A DNA stretch of 64,000 bases from Fratercula arctica (lineage: Eukaryota > Chordata > Aves > Charadriiformes > Alcidae), in contig CANTUZ010000008.1 of NCBI GenBank assembly GCA_947846985.1, forward strand, positions 43,480,817 through 43,544,816. Direction: 5' to 3'. The translations under genes were made by a program, and so were the position numbers. Below the pieces are notes generated by a model. It had not been told where the DNA came from, made no database searches, and was given only the letters and a program-made list of their open reading frames with translations. This document shows, piece after piece, positions 40,473-53,769 of the stretch (positions are counted from its first letter, which is position 1; every line of letters begins with the position of its first letter).

Positions 40473-43400
40473 CATTTTTAGCACTTTATCCCTCAAAGAT
40501 GAATAGAGACACTTACAGTCTTGGTAAAGGAGGTGGTGAGACTGTGACTGAAGTCTGGTCTAAACTCTAAAAGATCTTGCATGTTCAGGGGGGTTTTTCT
40601 CTTTCATTCTGACATTCTTTCCAGACAGTCCACTCAGTTTCATTACTGTACTGTAGGAGAGGTTTGGAAAATCCAGCTGCATACTGGGTCCCTCCGTGTG
40701 AGGTGCTGGGCCAAACACGAGATAGCTTCTATTACAACAGATTACTTAGAAAAGCCAAAACGCAAAAGGGGGTAGCGGTAGCGTTCTCCTCATTTTCAGG
40801 ATAATGAAAAAAACAACAATTAAGGGGCTTGGGCTTACCCAAGGTCACACACAACCTCTGCTGCCAAGACAAGCTAGAATACCCTCCCAGAATCTCAGCA
40901 TGAGATCTTTCCACCCAAAGCACTGCTGAAATCTCGCAACCAGCCTTTAACAAAGGACTTGGACGTTGGTTGCTTCTTTTTTAGCAAAGACTGGGTGAAC
41001 ATTTTATGCAATGCCTAAAATAGCATCTAATATCATCAGTGATGTAGATTAAGAGGAATAAGTCTACTGAACAGAAACTCCACCACTCTGGTAAAAATAG
41101 CCCTGGAACAGGGAATTTTCTTTTTTGCTATTGTCTTACCACTTATAACAGGGCTGGGGATGGCTGCCTGCTGGAGAGGTTGAGAGGAGACGGATGCTTC
41201 ATGGATGCTTCACCAGACTCTGCAAATATTGCCTGTTCTGCAGTAGTACTAAATATCAGACTGTCCTATTTTGCCAGCCATCTGAGGGACAACCTTGCCT
41301 TTCTTTTTTTCCCTCCTTGAAGGGGGAAAACAGAACAGAAGGGCATTAATTAATTCTGGAAAAACACATGCAGTATAGCACGCTAGCTCTTTCACTAGGG
41401 CTACATGCTGAGGGAGGCTGAGGCTGGAGTCGCTGTCTGTATCTCTATGGTTACTGATAATGGAGAGGATGAAGGGTGGGAGGAGTGAGGAAAAGCTGCA
41501 TGCTGAGTTAGCAGCTTCTGTGGGTAACAAGGTGCAAAGGATTTCAAGGCAGGTTAGAAAGTTTCAGGGTGCAGCGGGGTCTGGTTTTGTTTTCAGTCTC
41601 CCCCCCAAAGAACACATGTGCCAGAGCTGATCTGCCCACCTCATGCAGCCAGCCCCTCAAGAGCCTTTTCAATTGCACTATTTCCTTTACACCGGTGGTG
41701 CCCCCAGCTCTGTATCCACAGCAGATTTCAGCATCTTCACGGGACTTAACTGTCCTTTCTCCCAGGCTACCAATAAAGCGGGCTTGTACTGGTGACATTG
41801 CCCTTCCCCAGCATCCATGCAAAGGCACCCCTTCACATTGAGTATCATGGCCAGCTCTCCTGCAACCATTAAGCCACCAGCTGACAGAACATGGGCTTCT
41901 GTGTGGCACGGTTATATAAACAAATCTTCAAAACCCAGGCAAATTATGTCTTGTCTTTCCCCTGTCTCAGTGTATTTGTTTTAAACCTGTTAGATAATTT
42001 CAGGCATGATCTCTCTTCTGTGAATCCAAGCTGACTCTCCTCAACTAAATACTAGATATGAGGAGTACCTAGAAAGGGATCTCCCATTTCCATTTCATTC
42101 TGTGCCAGCATGTCACTGGAATCAAGGTGGAAGATGTACAGTACTCAAATCCTCCCAGGCCAGCTTTTCAGAACAACCAATTCTGCACAGAACCCTTGGA
42201 AGCTAACAGATAAACATATTCTTGGGTTTTCTCAGGAAATCCTTGGTTTCTAGCTTAGAAACCAGTGAGAACAAAAGAATAAGAAAGCAAAATTAATGAA
42301 AGGTGTTTCTTAGCCCCCAAACCTTGTATGTATATTCGGGATAGTTACCAGTAACAGCTGCAACAGAAGCTTTTGTGTACTAATCCCATAATAAACCATC
42401 AACTCTGCCCCAGGTACCGCATGGGGAGGGGAAGAGCTCAGCCTCAGCACTGCTTCTGGGGTGTCAGTGACAGCTGGGCAAAACACCCCAAGCTCAAAAT
42501 CTAATTGGCCACAGAGGAAAAGAAAAAAGTAAAGAGACGAGTGAGTAGTCACACCCCAAATTTCAACATGGCAGAAGCAAATCTCCATATCGGAGAACCA
42601 CCAAAACATCACTAAACTCGTCTGATGTGTCACCATTGGCACAAGCTGCAAATGCCTTGTCACCAGCACTGTGGGCCCATAGATTCCCCACTGTCTCTGG
42701 AAGATGATTTCAATTTCCAGTTAATTCCTTCAGCCTGCAATATCAGAAGTAATTGACAGCATCAACAGTGCTGCAGAAACCAATTCCACTCAAGACTGCC
42801 ACAGCTTTCTGCAAAACCAGATCACTGAATCACACGTATCCACAAGCACAATGTCTTCAGAGGCTGCGAGACAGACCTGCGTGGTCAACACTGAATTATT
42901 AGGAGGCTCAAAGATCACACAAGCTAAGACAAAGCTCCTCTCTCACAGCCCAGAGCCACCGGAGCGTCTACAATAGATTCATTACTGTCTTAAACATGTA
43001 GGTGGAAGTGGTGGGTTTATTCTTCTCTTCTATTTTTTATTTTGTCTTTAATTCCACTTTCTGCCGGGATATAAACTGCATCATTGTGCATTACCACATA
43101 AAGTAGTAGCTGTAGTGTTATAGCCACAACAAGCTAAGGTCATAACGGATGGCAAGTTTTCTAGAAAGAGTATTTGCCCTTATCAGAGGGGTGCTGGTAC
43201 ACACAACAGTCAAAAAACAAATGATAATTAAACCTCTGGTGATTCCATGAAGAGCGTGTGCTGCATGATGCCTGTTGAGCATCGCGTTACTTACTCTGCT
43301 TGCCTGCATTAGTCCTTCCTCCACAGCTTCATCCTGTCTTTACGGGCAATCCTGCCCTTCCCTCTCTGCTCACACAGGAAAGGAAAGTGATTGCTCAACA

Positions 43401-43953
43401 TACTCACATAAATTCCTGCTTCAGAGAGTTGCTTAAACCAGGTTCCTGCAGCTGTAGGATCCAAACCCAACAGTTACTGCTGAAAACCAGAGTCAACTTT
43501 CCCATTACACCTCTCACTAGAACGAGACACGCTCCTGAGGGCATGCGATAGCTGGTACTGTCCAGTCCAACCCCAGCCTTAACCTGACCTTAGCCACAGG
43601 TGCTCTGGTAGCCCTTGGGTATACACAGCCCTTGTCCAGAGGGGTTCACGTGGAAGCCGGTCTTACCATGTGCATGCCAGAGACATACGGAGTGTTTCTC
43701 CAGCCTATCACATGGCTTATGACTAAGAAAATACTGCGGATACAAACCCTACCATTTCTTCTCACCTCTTCTCTCTCCTGGCCTATCAGTGGGGTGATGA
43801 ATCAAGACAAAAACTTGCTTACAGTAAAATATCACAGCTACTGTGACAGAATTTATTCAATGTCAGTTTGTACTTCATTTAACCATGTAACCTACTGGTT
43901 TTCAATTAACTGTCATGTCATACCTTATCATAGAGGCTTCAGTTATTCTTCTG

Positions 43954-43997
43954 TATAAATTTTATAAATAAAATATTTTAAATTAATTAATAATTTG
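43954..43997. repeat. Pure A/T tract
   Basis: About 44 bases of only A and T, including an AATAAA hexamer and TTAATTAATTAA. It is low-complexity DNA. The hexamer alone does not show a polyadenylation site. Confidence 0.7.
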
Positions 43998-46189
43998 TTG
44001 AATCAGATTTTGCATGACGTGCAATTAAAACACAAACTCTGAGCTGGCATGGACTTAAACATATTAACGCAATGTAAAATACACAAGTTTATCTGTTTTT
44101 TTCTAATCACACGTTTTGGGCAGTATTTCAATTTAAATCCCATTTATATTTGGGACAATGTGAAAGCAAATATTTAAGTTCAGTTCCAGTCAGCGGGACG
44201 TTGGCACATAGTGAAATGCAGTACTGAAAACAGAAGTTTTCCTGAAACGGGTGGGTATCTGAGAGCCTCTTCAGAGAAAAGGTATTTGCCCCCTCATTTT
44301 CACCATGCCAATATGTCAATTTAAAGACCAACCATTTTTCATAGGTATCTTTCTTATCAGCTAAGTACTGCCTTCCTAAAAGGTGCCAGCCAGTTATTTT
44401 CCCCTATGTCCACACTTTCCTTCAAGAAGTTTTAAAAAAAAATGGGTTAGCACTAATAACTAGCTGCTTTTCCTAGACAGCAAAACCAAGTAGACAGGCA
44501 ATGGAAATTGCAGTAACATGTAAGAACATGCAGCAGAATTGGTTTGAACAGCTTCTCATTAGCAGTGCTTTACATAAGGAAGGCAGTCAGGCAGAAACCC
44601 ATGGAAGAGCTACCAGCAGCTGAGCTGCGCAGAGGGGAAGCAACTCTGTCCTCTCCACAAAGGAGACGACAAAAGCTGCCTTATGCAGATGCTGCGACTA
44701 GTCAGCCTGACCCACGTGGGCACATACGCGACACTGCCAGCATGAGGCAACAGCTTCTTCCCTCTTCACATGGGCATCCAGGTCCTTTGCATGGAGCCTG
44801 TCCAACAGCTGTCCTTCACAGACTGCAGATTTCCAGTAAAACCAACCATAACCAATAGCCACTTTGCAGCTAAAAACCCCAGAAGCCCTTTCCTGACTTC
44901 AGTGCATTTGGATCATAACTTGTATTTCACACATGCTGCTGTAGTGCTTCAGATAAAGGCAAGGAGGGCTGACAGCACGTGCACTGTGCATTACAGATAC
45001 TCTCTTTGCAGAGGACCCCCTTGCAAAGGGCTTCCTAATGGATTTTGACTGTTGCATGTACTGTGAAATAAATATAGCAGACATTGCAGGCTAATTCATT
45101 AGCTACTTGTGATTGATTCTTGTTTTCATCACTATAAAAGCAGATTTCCTGTGGTTACCATAATGATCCTGATTCCCTCTTTGCTTACACACATTTAAGT
45201 CAGCCACAGCTCCACTGAGTCCACAGCAGTTGCTACATCAGGACTAAAACAGGTTTAATGACTGGAGGCTTGGACTGGTTAACTTAAACATAGGTTTCAT
45301 TCACCCTGGTCTCACAGCGCTGTCCAAAATGATTTTTAAGCTCTTTGTACTTGAGAATTACTTCCCTCAACTCTACCAGGTAGTTGCCTTGAGGGTGAAA
45401 ATCAGTGTCTGTTTAGCAGCCACTCAGTTGCACTGCCCATGAGCCCAGGCTACAAAGCTAAGAGTGCCACATCCAATCGCCATCACCAGGAAGACTTTTG
45501 GGAGGTGTAACGTGATTATAGTCAAATCTGGTTTATCATAATGGGATGGAAGACAAGAAAGTCATTAGGTAAAATGGAATTTCAGATAAATGGAGGACCT
45601 TGGAACTTATCTGATAGACCTCAAGGGACATGACCTTCTTTTAGATGAAGAAGTACTTTGATCAATGGCATTTTAGATGACAGGCCCAAACGGCAGCACT
45701 ACCAGTAAATCAGGGAACTTCTCCTGTTTCAACAACTGCCATGGGAATTGTTGCTACTGTAAGCACTGCTTTACACTGTATTCAAAGGAGGGTACTGTTT
45801 CTCAGATCAGTGACCCCACAGCAACAGAACAGCACTGATGAAAATATGATCTGGAATTAAAATGGGAGAAGGCAGGGGTGAGGACAGAGAGAGAAATTGC
45901 CGGTTTCGGCTCTTCTACTGTCCTACCTGGGTTTATTTGGAAGATTTCCATTCAGATTGGCAGGCAACAGAAGAAAGCACAGACAGCTCAAAAGACAAAG
46001 GTTTATGCTCTGTGCAGGGCTCCTGAGATACGCAGAACCAGAAAGGAAAGACAGAAATAAGAGAGTTTAGCTGCTTTAACAACAAAGCAGTTGTCTACCA
46101 GGTACAGAGGAAGAATACACTAAGCCTTTTAAGAGTCTAAACGCTCAAATAAAAATCATACAAAAACCAGAGTCAAACATCATGTAACT

Positions 46190-47200
46190 AAGGGCAGCAA
46201 AAGGACAGGCATACAATCAGAAAAGCTAAGAAACAAAATGAATTACAATTAGCGAAGAACATAAAATGCAACCAAAAAAGATTCAATACGATCTGAAAAG
46301 CAGACAGGGCAAGTCATGGTTCAGCAAAGAGGCACAGCAAAGATGACATGCAGAGGGTAGGATTCAATATATTCAACGTTTGCCTCAGTTTTCACAAGCA
46401 AGATCAACTGTGAGCAAATGCTGCATGCAATTAATTTTAAAAAGAAGCAGAACCTCAAGTCAGAATAGCAAAGTGCAGCTTAAGAAACACTCAAGACAGA
46501 TGCAGCTCAGCAAATTTTGTGTCCTCCCTGACTCAAGAAGAGCATTTAAGGTTTCAGAACAGATCCCAGAGAAGATCAAACATCACACTCTCTTGAGAGA
46601 AAGCCAGGGAAATTACAAACCAGTCAGTTTAACCTCATCTTTAAAAAGATTTTAGAAAAAATAAATAATCAAGCAGTTTACAAGCACTTACAGGACAGGA
46701 GCGCAATTGAAAAAATACTGCTGGCAATATGGCTTTGTCAATAACAAATTAATCTCATTCCCTCCTGATTTTGCATTTATAAAATTTGGGGCTGACCCCA
46801 AGCGGGGATGAGCTTGTCACACTTAGGAAAGCATCTTAAGAAACTAAGATCATTGCAGCATAATGCAGAGCATCTCCCAAATCTAAAAGCAGGAAATCAA
46901 GAAAGAAAAGGACTGAACAGCGTATTGGGAGATGAGGTCTCAAACACAACTAGACAAGTCGCCAGTAAGTAGCTAGGCAGTAGCTTTTCAGGAGGAGGTT
47001 TACTGTGGGCAAAAAAAGACAAATCACAGTTTTATTTATCCTAATGGGGATGCTGTCCTAAAACACTGGGATAATTATTCCATTTTCTTTGCTGGTGGTG
47101 ATGTCTCAGCTGGAGAAGTGCCAAAATTTGGGGTTTGCACAGTAAGAAAGATATTGGCAAACTGGGGAGAGTCCAGATAAAAGTAAAAGGGAGAGTCTGA
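46190..47200 (+). mobile_element. Old CR1-type LINE ORF2 fragment with internal deletion
   Basis: This is a decayed piece of the endonuclease/reverse-transcriptase ORF2 of a CR1-type LINE. In one frame it reads GNYKPVSLTS (46608-46637), matching the family's GNYRPVSLTS. It then reads YGFVNNK (46728-46748) for HGFxKxK, and KFGADPKRG (46782-46808) for the catalytic F/Y-A-D-D region with TKLG. The first catalytic aspartate is replaced by alanine. The last two motifs are only about 33 bases apart, although a whole element has roughly 100 codons between them, so about 300 bases are deleted. There are in-frame stops at 46653-46655 and 46809-46811. Around 47100-47180 the sequence again resembles the LVRPxLEYC...ERVQ part, now frameshifted. 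Upstream, 46192-46268 resembles the linker before the RT. Ends are approximate. It is far more diverged than the 7.8-kb copy, so older. Confidence 0.82.
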
Positions 47201-48539
47201 GAAAACATTCTTCTAATCCTTGCTTGTAAAGCACGTTTTCAGATACATTTCTCTAAAGTACAGAAAACCAAACAGTAATAAAAATCTTCCAGAGTATATA
47301 ATTTGTGAAGATAAAGCAAGCAAGCAATTACATTCTAAATCAATGGGGGGTGGGGGTGGTAATAAAAGAGGAATTCACTGGGCTAATTAAAAGCAAAGAT
47401 TATTTTTTGATGAGGTACTTAAAAAACCTGCTACTGAGGAAGGTCAAAATTGATTTATGTATTTATTTTCATAAAAAGAGCACCAAGGACAATGCCTAGG
47501 CATGCTGGCATCCTCCTCGGAGCGAATGAGGATGCCATTGTCCTGTCCTATAGGCACCTGGTTTCTGTCACTGTGCACAGACTGGGCAACTGGTACAGCC
47601 CCCAGCAAAATCCACCTGGGCCACAGGACTGACTTATATTGCCATCTCTCCATCCTTCAGCGCGCTTCCCGAGAAGCCAAATCAAAATCATCATTGCAGA
47701 GCATGGCACTGCACCAACACTGCTTCTTCCACACCCTTCCAACCTGGGCCAGCCATGGTGCCGGGGGCATCAGTCCCAGTCTGCCGCTGGGGCTGAGAGC
47801 GCTACAAAGCCCAAAGCTCCCAGGACAGTGGGGCTGGAAAAGGCATGCCAAGGGGAGCACGGCACTGCACCAACATCGCTCCCACTACATTAACATGGTC
47901 TCTCAGAGGACACGGCAGGTGTGACAAGCCCTGCAGCTCTTCCACATGAATCCCACCTACTGCTCCCCTCGTTGCTGCTGGAGCAGCTCAGTGGAGTGGG
48001 GAGGGCACCAAGGCTGGCCCTTGCCTCTCCGCAGTGCCACTGAGATCATACGTTTGCCTTTACTGGGTCTGTGACCTGCCATGCCCCAGATTTCCAGCTG
48101 GTCCAGAGTGTGACTGGTTCAGATGAAGGTGTCTGTCCACTTCTCAACATCAAAGTAGAGACTGAAGAACACAGATGCTCCTAGAATTTGCAAAAAGGCT
48201 CCCTACATCTCTCTAAAAGAGTTCAGAATCAAAGTCAGTCTTTGGGGCACAACGGCTCTTATATTTGAGCAAAAACCCCAAGCAACGATGCAGAATCTGC
48301 GAGTGAAAAACCAGGAGCGCAACACTATTAAAAAAGACTGCAGAAGGAACAAAAAAGGAGAGAATAAATGGAATAACTAATACACATTTGCTCCAAGGTT
48401 CTCTCTGCACCAATTGGCAAAAAGAATACAACTGAATCATTAATAACTGAAGGAACTTGAAGACAAAGGCATTTTCAGCCAACGTTAGATAAAGGGATGA
48501 AAGAGGTCTGTAATGAGAATTCTGACGATGGTATCATTT
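47201..48539. other. Non-coding stretch with a separated direct repeat
   Basis: No gene recognised. A G-rich run lies at 47346-47358, and a 26-bp imperfect direct repeat (47699-47724 and 47855-47880) sits in a GC-rich part at 47.5-48.1 kb. The GC-rich part gives several 60-140 codon frames on both strands, which I take as chance. Confidence 0.5.
47699..47880. repeat. Imperfect 26-bp direct repeat, 156 bp apart
   Basis: GAGCAYGGCACTGCACCAAC followed by A, two variable bases and GCT occurs at 47699-47724 and again at 47855-47880. The copies differ at three positions. This may be a remnant of a larger duplication or of a tandem array. Confidence 0.6.
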
Positions 48540-48574
48540 GGGGGGGTGGAGGGGTGGGGCTGGGAAGGTGGGGG
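48540..48574 (+). other. G-quadruplex motif, five G tracts
   Basis: G7, TGGA, G4, T, G4, CT, G3, AAGGT, G5. Five tracts of three or more Gs with loops of 1-5 bases fit the canonical quadruplex pattern with one spare tract. The flanks are AT-rich. Confidence 0.8.
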
Positions 48575-49317
48575 TTATATTTAAAAGAAATGGTTCCTTT
48601 GTAAAATGAGAGGAAACATTCTCATTACTAATGCAGACAGATGCATCTGAAAGACCTTATTCAGATGATGGTGTCACTGAACACCCTTTTGGACACAAGC
48701 TCCCCACTAACAATATTAAACAAGGATAGGAGACTCATAAATCCTTAAGGGATGAATATTAACAAGCATCCAGCTTTCTGAGCTTTTCTTAACTCTGATG
48801 ATTCTCTGCATGCAGCTGATGGGAGCTTGAGCTTTCCTTGCTTTTGGAAGCTGGCCCTGCAGACCAAGTCAGGAGAACGTTACTAGCAAAACACACTGAA
48901 GGGTATCCCTTCTTAGGAGCCAAATCTTGGACAGAGGAATTTCCACTGACACCTTTTAAAGTCCATCGGCAGTGGAGTCAGTCACACTCACATCTGCCTC
49001 TGGTTGAAAGCCTTGAGTTTTGCACAAGACAGTTCCTGAGCAACCAAACTGTACAAAGAGACAAACAAAGAGCATGTTTATTTTACTGGCTCACTGCCAT
49101 ATTTTGGGGAAAGATGTCCATGAAAACTCAGTAAGACTGAATTGCATTGTTTTCATCATAAAGAATAAAAAGCTACAACTTCAAAAACAGTACAGAAAAG
49201 ATCAGGTCAGGTAAATTTCAGGTAATTTGCAACAGAGCAGCACAACATAGCACAACCCGTCTGCAGCCCCACCTGAACAAACGCCATGACCAGGAGGAGG
49301 GTGGCCCTCCTGCAGCC

Positions 49318-49364
49318 GATCACACCCTGAGGACTCCAACCCAGGCAATTCTATGATTCCATGA
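49318..49364 (+). mobile_element. CR1 LINE 3' tail fragment
   Basis: The sequence 'gatcacaccctgaggactcc' followed by AACCCAGGCAATTCTATGATTCCATGA-type sequence matches the CR1 3' end ('gatctctgaggtcccttcca', then the end repeat), with one change in the terminal repeat. Only about 47 bases are recognisable. Confidence 0.75.
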
Positions 49365-51234
49365 AGGCTGTGTTTTCTGGTCTGCTAGCTTTGCTCGAGT
49401 CACCTTCTGCTGTCCTCTGAATATCCCCGCTGAAATCAGCAAGACGACTGGACCTGTAACAGTCACTCGACCCAGGTAAGCGTGGCAGGACAGACCCTGC
49501 AGAGCCTGTTCTTGGCCGTACTCTGCAGGGACACGCATGGAGCCACAGAAATGGGATGGACAGAATCCAGTTTATGAGGCCAGTGGGGTTTTTTTGCATT
49601 ATCTTCTTTCAGCTGCTAGGGATCTCTAACATGTAGACTCACCTTTGTAACTCCTGACTTTTGGGCACTGTGCTATTTTCTTGAGTCTCCCTGGATTGTC
49701 CCTCTTTGCAGATCTGGCTGCAAGTTTGGAAGCACTTAGCCTGCCGTGCGCAGCTCAGCAGCGGTTCAGTGAGCAGACAGGCAGCTCCAGGGGCCGTTCA
49801 CCCCACGCACCTCAGTACGAGCCCTCCCAAAGACACACACCCACCTCCCACAACTGCAGAGCCTTGACTTCAGCTCAGACTAGAAACTGAACCCCAAGAG
49901 AGCTCAAGTACATTAAACTTGGGATTCACCTCACTTCGTAGTAGCCCTTATTCACAGGAACTGCAAATTGTCTAGTATTTTGTACTGCCCTCATTAATCA
50001 TTTTTAATTGCTTTCCAGTCAACGCAAACCAAAAACCTCAGAACCTGGACAACCGGCAACATTTTTCTTCAACATTTCATTGCTTACACTCAGCTATAAA
50101 TCTTCTGGCTGATAGAGCTTTCACAGGACAAGAGATTAGTAGAAAAGGAGCAGGTTTTCGGTATAGGATTTATTCTCTATTCATTGCATATGTGAGGCTT
50201 TTAAGGGACAAAATCATCCTGCATTTTCATTTGGAAACTACCAATCCTCTCTCCAACTTATTTTCTTATTATTTCCTATTCAGAGATGAAATTTTGTAGA
50301 ACAAAGAAAGAAGTATTTCTTGCACTTCTTAATAAAAGGAAACCATAAGAAATCATTAATAAATCATGAACAGCTTTACCAATAAAAAAATACAGGGCCA
50401 AGCCAACATAACCAGCTTTCACACATGAAAAAAAACAACATGCAAACAAAACACTAGGAATCTAAACCTGCTGCAGAGAGTTGCAGGTCAAGAGTCAGAA
50501 AATTCACATCTGGTAAGGCTGCCTGAGCCTTTGTTAACTTGTGATATTTCTCTAGGACTTTTTGATTCTCTGCTACAACATGTTGCCTGTTAAGGGCACC
50601 AAAGGACTGGGAGTTTTAGAAAAACTCACCCTAAGTGCTTCTCAAACAGCATCCACAGATTACACCTGCGTGCTAGAAATCATCTGAGCTTTAACCACTG
50701 CAATGCTGGGAAACACGCTTTTCTTCCAGCCCTTTTTGTTCCCCCATCAGATTGCATTTGCTGATCCTTCTTGCTGGATTTAGGCCACTTCCAGTTGCTG
50801 ACCCCCGTTCATCCATCAGGAGGGGGCCCTAATGAAACCAGCTTTCTCAAAACAGATTTTCTTCCTGCCACTGTTTCCCACTCTTACATTCACATATCTC
50901 TTCCCTGTTCTCTTCTTCAGCTGCTCCCAAGGGCAGGGTTCAACATCACAGACGCAAGCCACATAAGGAGCATATGCCAAGGTTCAGTGAAAGACACTGT
51001 CAGGACGAAAAGGCTTTCTTGTCCTTACACCTTTCGGAGAGCCTTAGAGTACCTTCTCAGTAAAACGACATCTCTACATGTGCCCCATCTACTGACTGTC
51101 AAACAGACCAGCTGATCCTTGTCTCCCACCTTTCTCAAATTCCAAAACACTCTGTTACTCTAGAGTTTAACAGGATCTATCAATCATTAAACACAGTTAA
51201 AAGCTGTGAGTACTTAAAAGTATTCAAACCTTTT

Positions 51235-51250
51235 AAAAAAAAAAAAAAAA
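51235..51250. repeat. Poly(A) run of 16
   Basis: A16 preceded by TTTT. No retroposed sequence is recognisable upstream. Confidence 0.85.
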
Positions 51251-53769
51251 TGCATGACCTTATCTTACCCTCTGATTTCTGTTTCCTGAGTCACTACCCA
51301 GGGGTCACACCTGATGGTGGGGGAAAAAAAAACCAAGAGCAGCTTTCCCTTGAACTTCACAAAGCTTTCAGGCTAAGAAAACATTGTCTTCTCCTGAAAG
51401 ATTTAGGATAATTTTGTAATGTTTCTGTGTTATAAGTGTAGTAGCAAATGTAAATAAATCTAAAATTAGATAATGTGGAATACACACATTACCAGCACGT
51501 CTTCCATTTTTTTTTGCCAATGTTCTTCAATCTATTTGCTGTAATATTTAACAATTTTCTCTGACTCTTCGGCTTCCATCCATCTCTTTCCCCTTTCTGC
51601 TGCTTCTTTATGTCTCTACATTCTCTTCCACTCAGTTTCCCACCTTTCTCCATCGTTCACGTCCTCAAGGCCTGCATCGGCTCTGCCACAGCACACTGCT
51701 CACCCTTGCTGCTGCGGGCTGAGCCCGCCCTCTGCCCAGGGCCCCGCTGAAGGCCTGCAATCTCCCAGCTCTCCCAAGAACAAGGCTTCCACAGCCACAT
51801 TACACTCCCCCGGCATGCTGCAGATGCTTGGGTACATGGTAAACGCATGTCCCCAGCCAGGTCATCCTGCATGTGGCATAAATGCCCACTCCCCACTATG
51901 CCCCAAACCCAGTGTCCCTGGTGCACCCTTCACTGTGCTCCTCCAGCCTCTGGCTCTCATTCCCCTGCATCTCCTGTCACACTTCGTCCTGAGCAGACCA
52001 AGTGCTGCTTAATCATCTCAGAGAGTTGTCAGGAGGCCCAAATAATTACTGTTTTCCAATGCATGCCTCAGTCCTCAAGTGAAAGCTGTTTAGTACATGT
52101 GCTGGACCCCATGGTCACACCACTTTCAAGAATTCAATGAGCATGCAATTGGGGCAAGCCAAACAGAGCAGCATTTTCTCTCCATTTTCCCCACCTAGCC
52201 TTAAAGCTTTTTTCCTTGTCTCTTTCCATCCCCTTGAACAAAGGGGAAGCCAAGTGTAGAAGTCTTCTCTGTATAAAGCTGTATTTTATTAATAAGTATA
52301 CACACATGCGTTGGTTCAGATTGACTCCAACATATAGCCAAGACAGAAATAACTGAATACTATTTTATTTTGTTATGCCTTGGTAGAAATGATTTTACAC
52401 TTCAGTAACCTGAAAAACAAGTGACTGTGACCAGCAAATGCCTTCTCCCCTGCAACGTGCAATCTGATGAGCAGAAGGCAGAGTGCAAAAGGCAGGTATC
52501 ACCTAAAGAGAAGAGTCTCCTGACAGCATGCCCCTAATATCCATACACTGAGCAGGTGTTTGCCATCTGACAGAGAACTCGGAGAACAGGATAAACTAAA
52601 AAGCTTAAGGCTTTTTTGCTATCTCATTTTATTTTTATTCAACTACCACTCCACATGTTGCTATTTAATTTCTGTGGCTCACAGTTTTGCCCCTTTAAAA
52701 GGCCAAAAGACTCTCTCATCCTGAATTAATCTTTCATTCCTGAAAAGCACTGGACTGAAACTCCTTATTTCCCCCTGGGTACACCGAGGGTAGTGACAGC
52801 TGATCCTTGCCTGCACTGCCCAGTCAATTATTGTTATTTTTCTTCTGAAGCCCACAAAGACTCTTCGGGAGTGAAAGCTCTCTCAGTGTGAGGGTACTGC
52901 ACAAACATCTGCTAAGACATGAATGCATGAGATGAGATAACGGGTGGGAGGAGGAAAAAGGCTGTAAGGGGCAGAGTAGCTCACTGGAACCAGAGGGAAG
53001 AGCCCAGTCCAGCTCCTGCATCTCTGCCCTGACTTCCAGAAACTCAGTGAGAAAAGATTTCCTGCAACCCAGCTTTTTCCCCACATTTGGCCTTCCTTAC
53101 CCACTAGCAGGGCAAAAGATTATTGTATTGTTTACATTTTATCTACACTGCAATAGCTTGACGTCTCGGTCCGAAACCAGCCCAAGAGCACTAGGTACTC
53201 CATCCGCTTGCACCAAGCTTCTCAGCTGCACAGCAAATAAATGACAGTGTAGGTACAGACGGACAACACCCGTCAGCTGCAGGAGGAGGTGGGTCTCAGC
53301 TGGGGCCTGTTGGTGCACTTTCAGCCAGCACTGCGTGACCTGGGAATCCTCTGAGGACAGCATGGGGATTCGGCTGCCACGAGATGCTTCCTGGGACCTC
53401 CGGATCCACATGGAGGGGAAGCAGGAAAGAAAGCAAGTAGGATACAGAAAGTGCTTTATGGACTGGGAAGAGGATTAACGCACAAACACACAGAAAAAAA
53501 AAAAAAACACAAAAATAAGAAATCCCTGTAACCAAAGAGCAGTTGGATCCAAACTACTTACCATCCTGACCTTGGCCAAACAAATCTAACGTCTCTACCA
53601 GTCTCTCCAAGTGAAAGACAGCCAAACCCCTTATATAGCCAGGTCCCTTCAAGCTACTAAAAACTGAAGACTAGCCCATAGAATTCTTTAAGATGAAAAA
53701 AATAGAAAAGAAAAATGGATTTAAAAAAAAATAATTCTGCCTTACCTGAAGCTTCAGAGAAATTACACT

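Larger units (their letters stand above)
35710..46189. other. Non-coding stretch, no recognisable gene
   Basis: About 10 kb with no identified gene. Noted inside are A-rich runs around 37370-37410, a 16-bp palindrome (40457-40472) and a pure A/T stretch (43954-43997). Open frames reach at most about 120 codons and overlap antisense frames. The mix of GC-poor and moderately GC-rich segments is ordinary for avian intergenic or intronic DNA. Confidence 0.55.
48575..53769. other. Non-coding stretch, no recognisable gene
   Basis: Apart from the CR1 tail at 49318-49364 and an A16 run at 51235-51250, I see only unique sequence. A - strand frame at 53411-53139 (90 codons) has balanced composition but matches nothing I know. 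An A14 run lies near 53493-53506. Confidence 0.55.

Noticed and set aside
43966..43971. AATAAA as a polyadenylation signal
   Set aside because: It sits in a pure A/T tract, where the hexamer is expected by chance, and no upstream exon is identified.
47731..47746. CR1-like string CCCTTCCAACCTGGGC
   Set aside because: Only 16 bases match and the CR1 end repeat does not follow, so it is too short to call an element.
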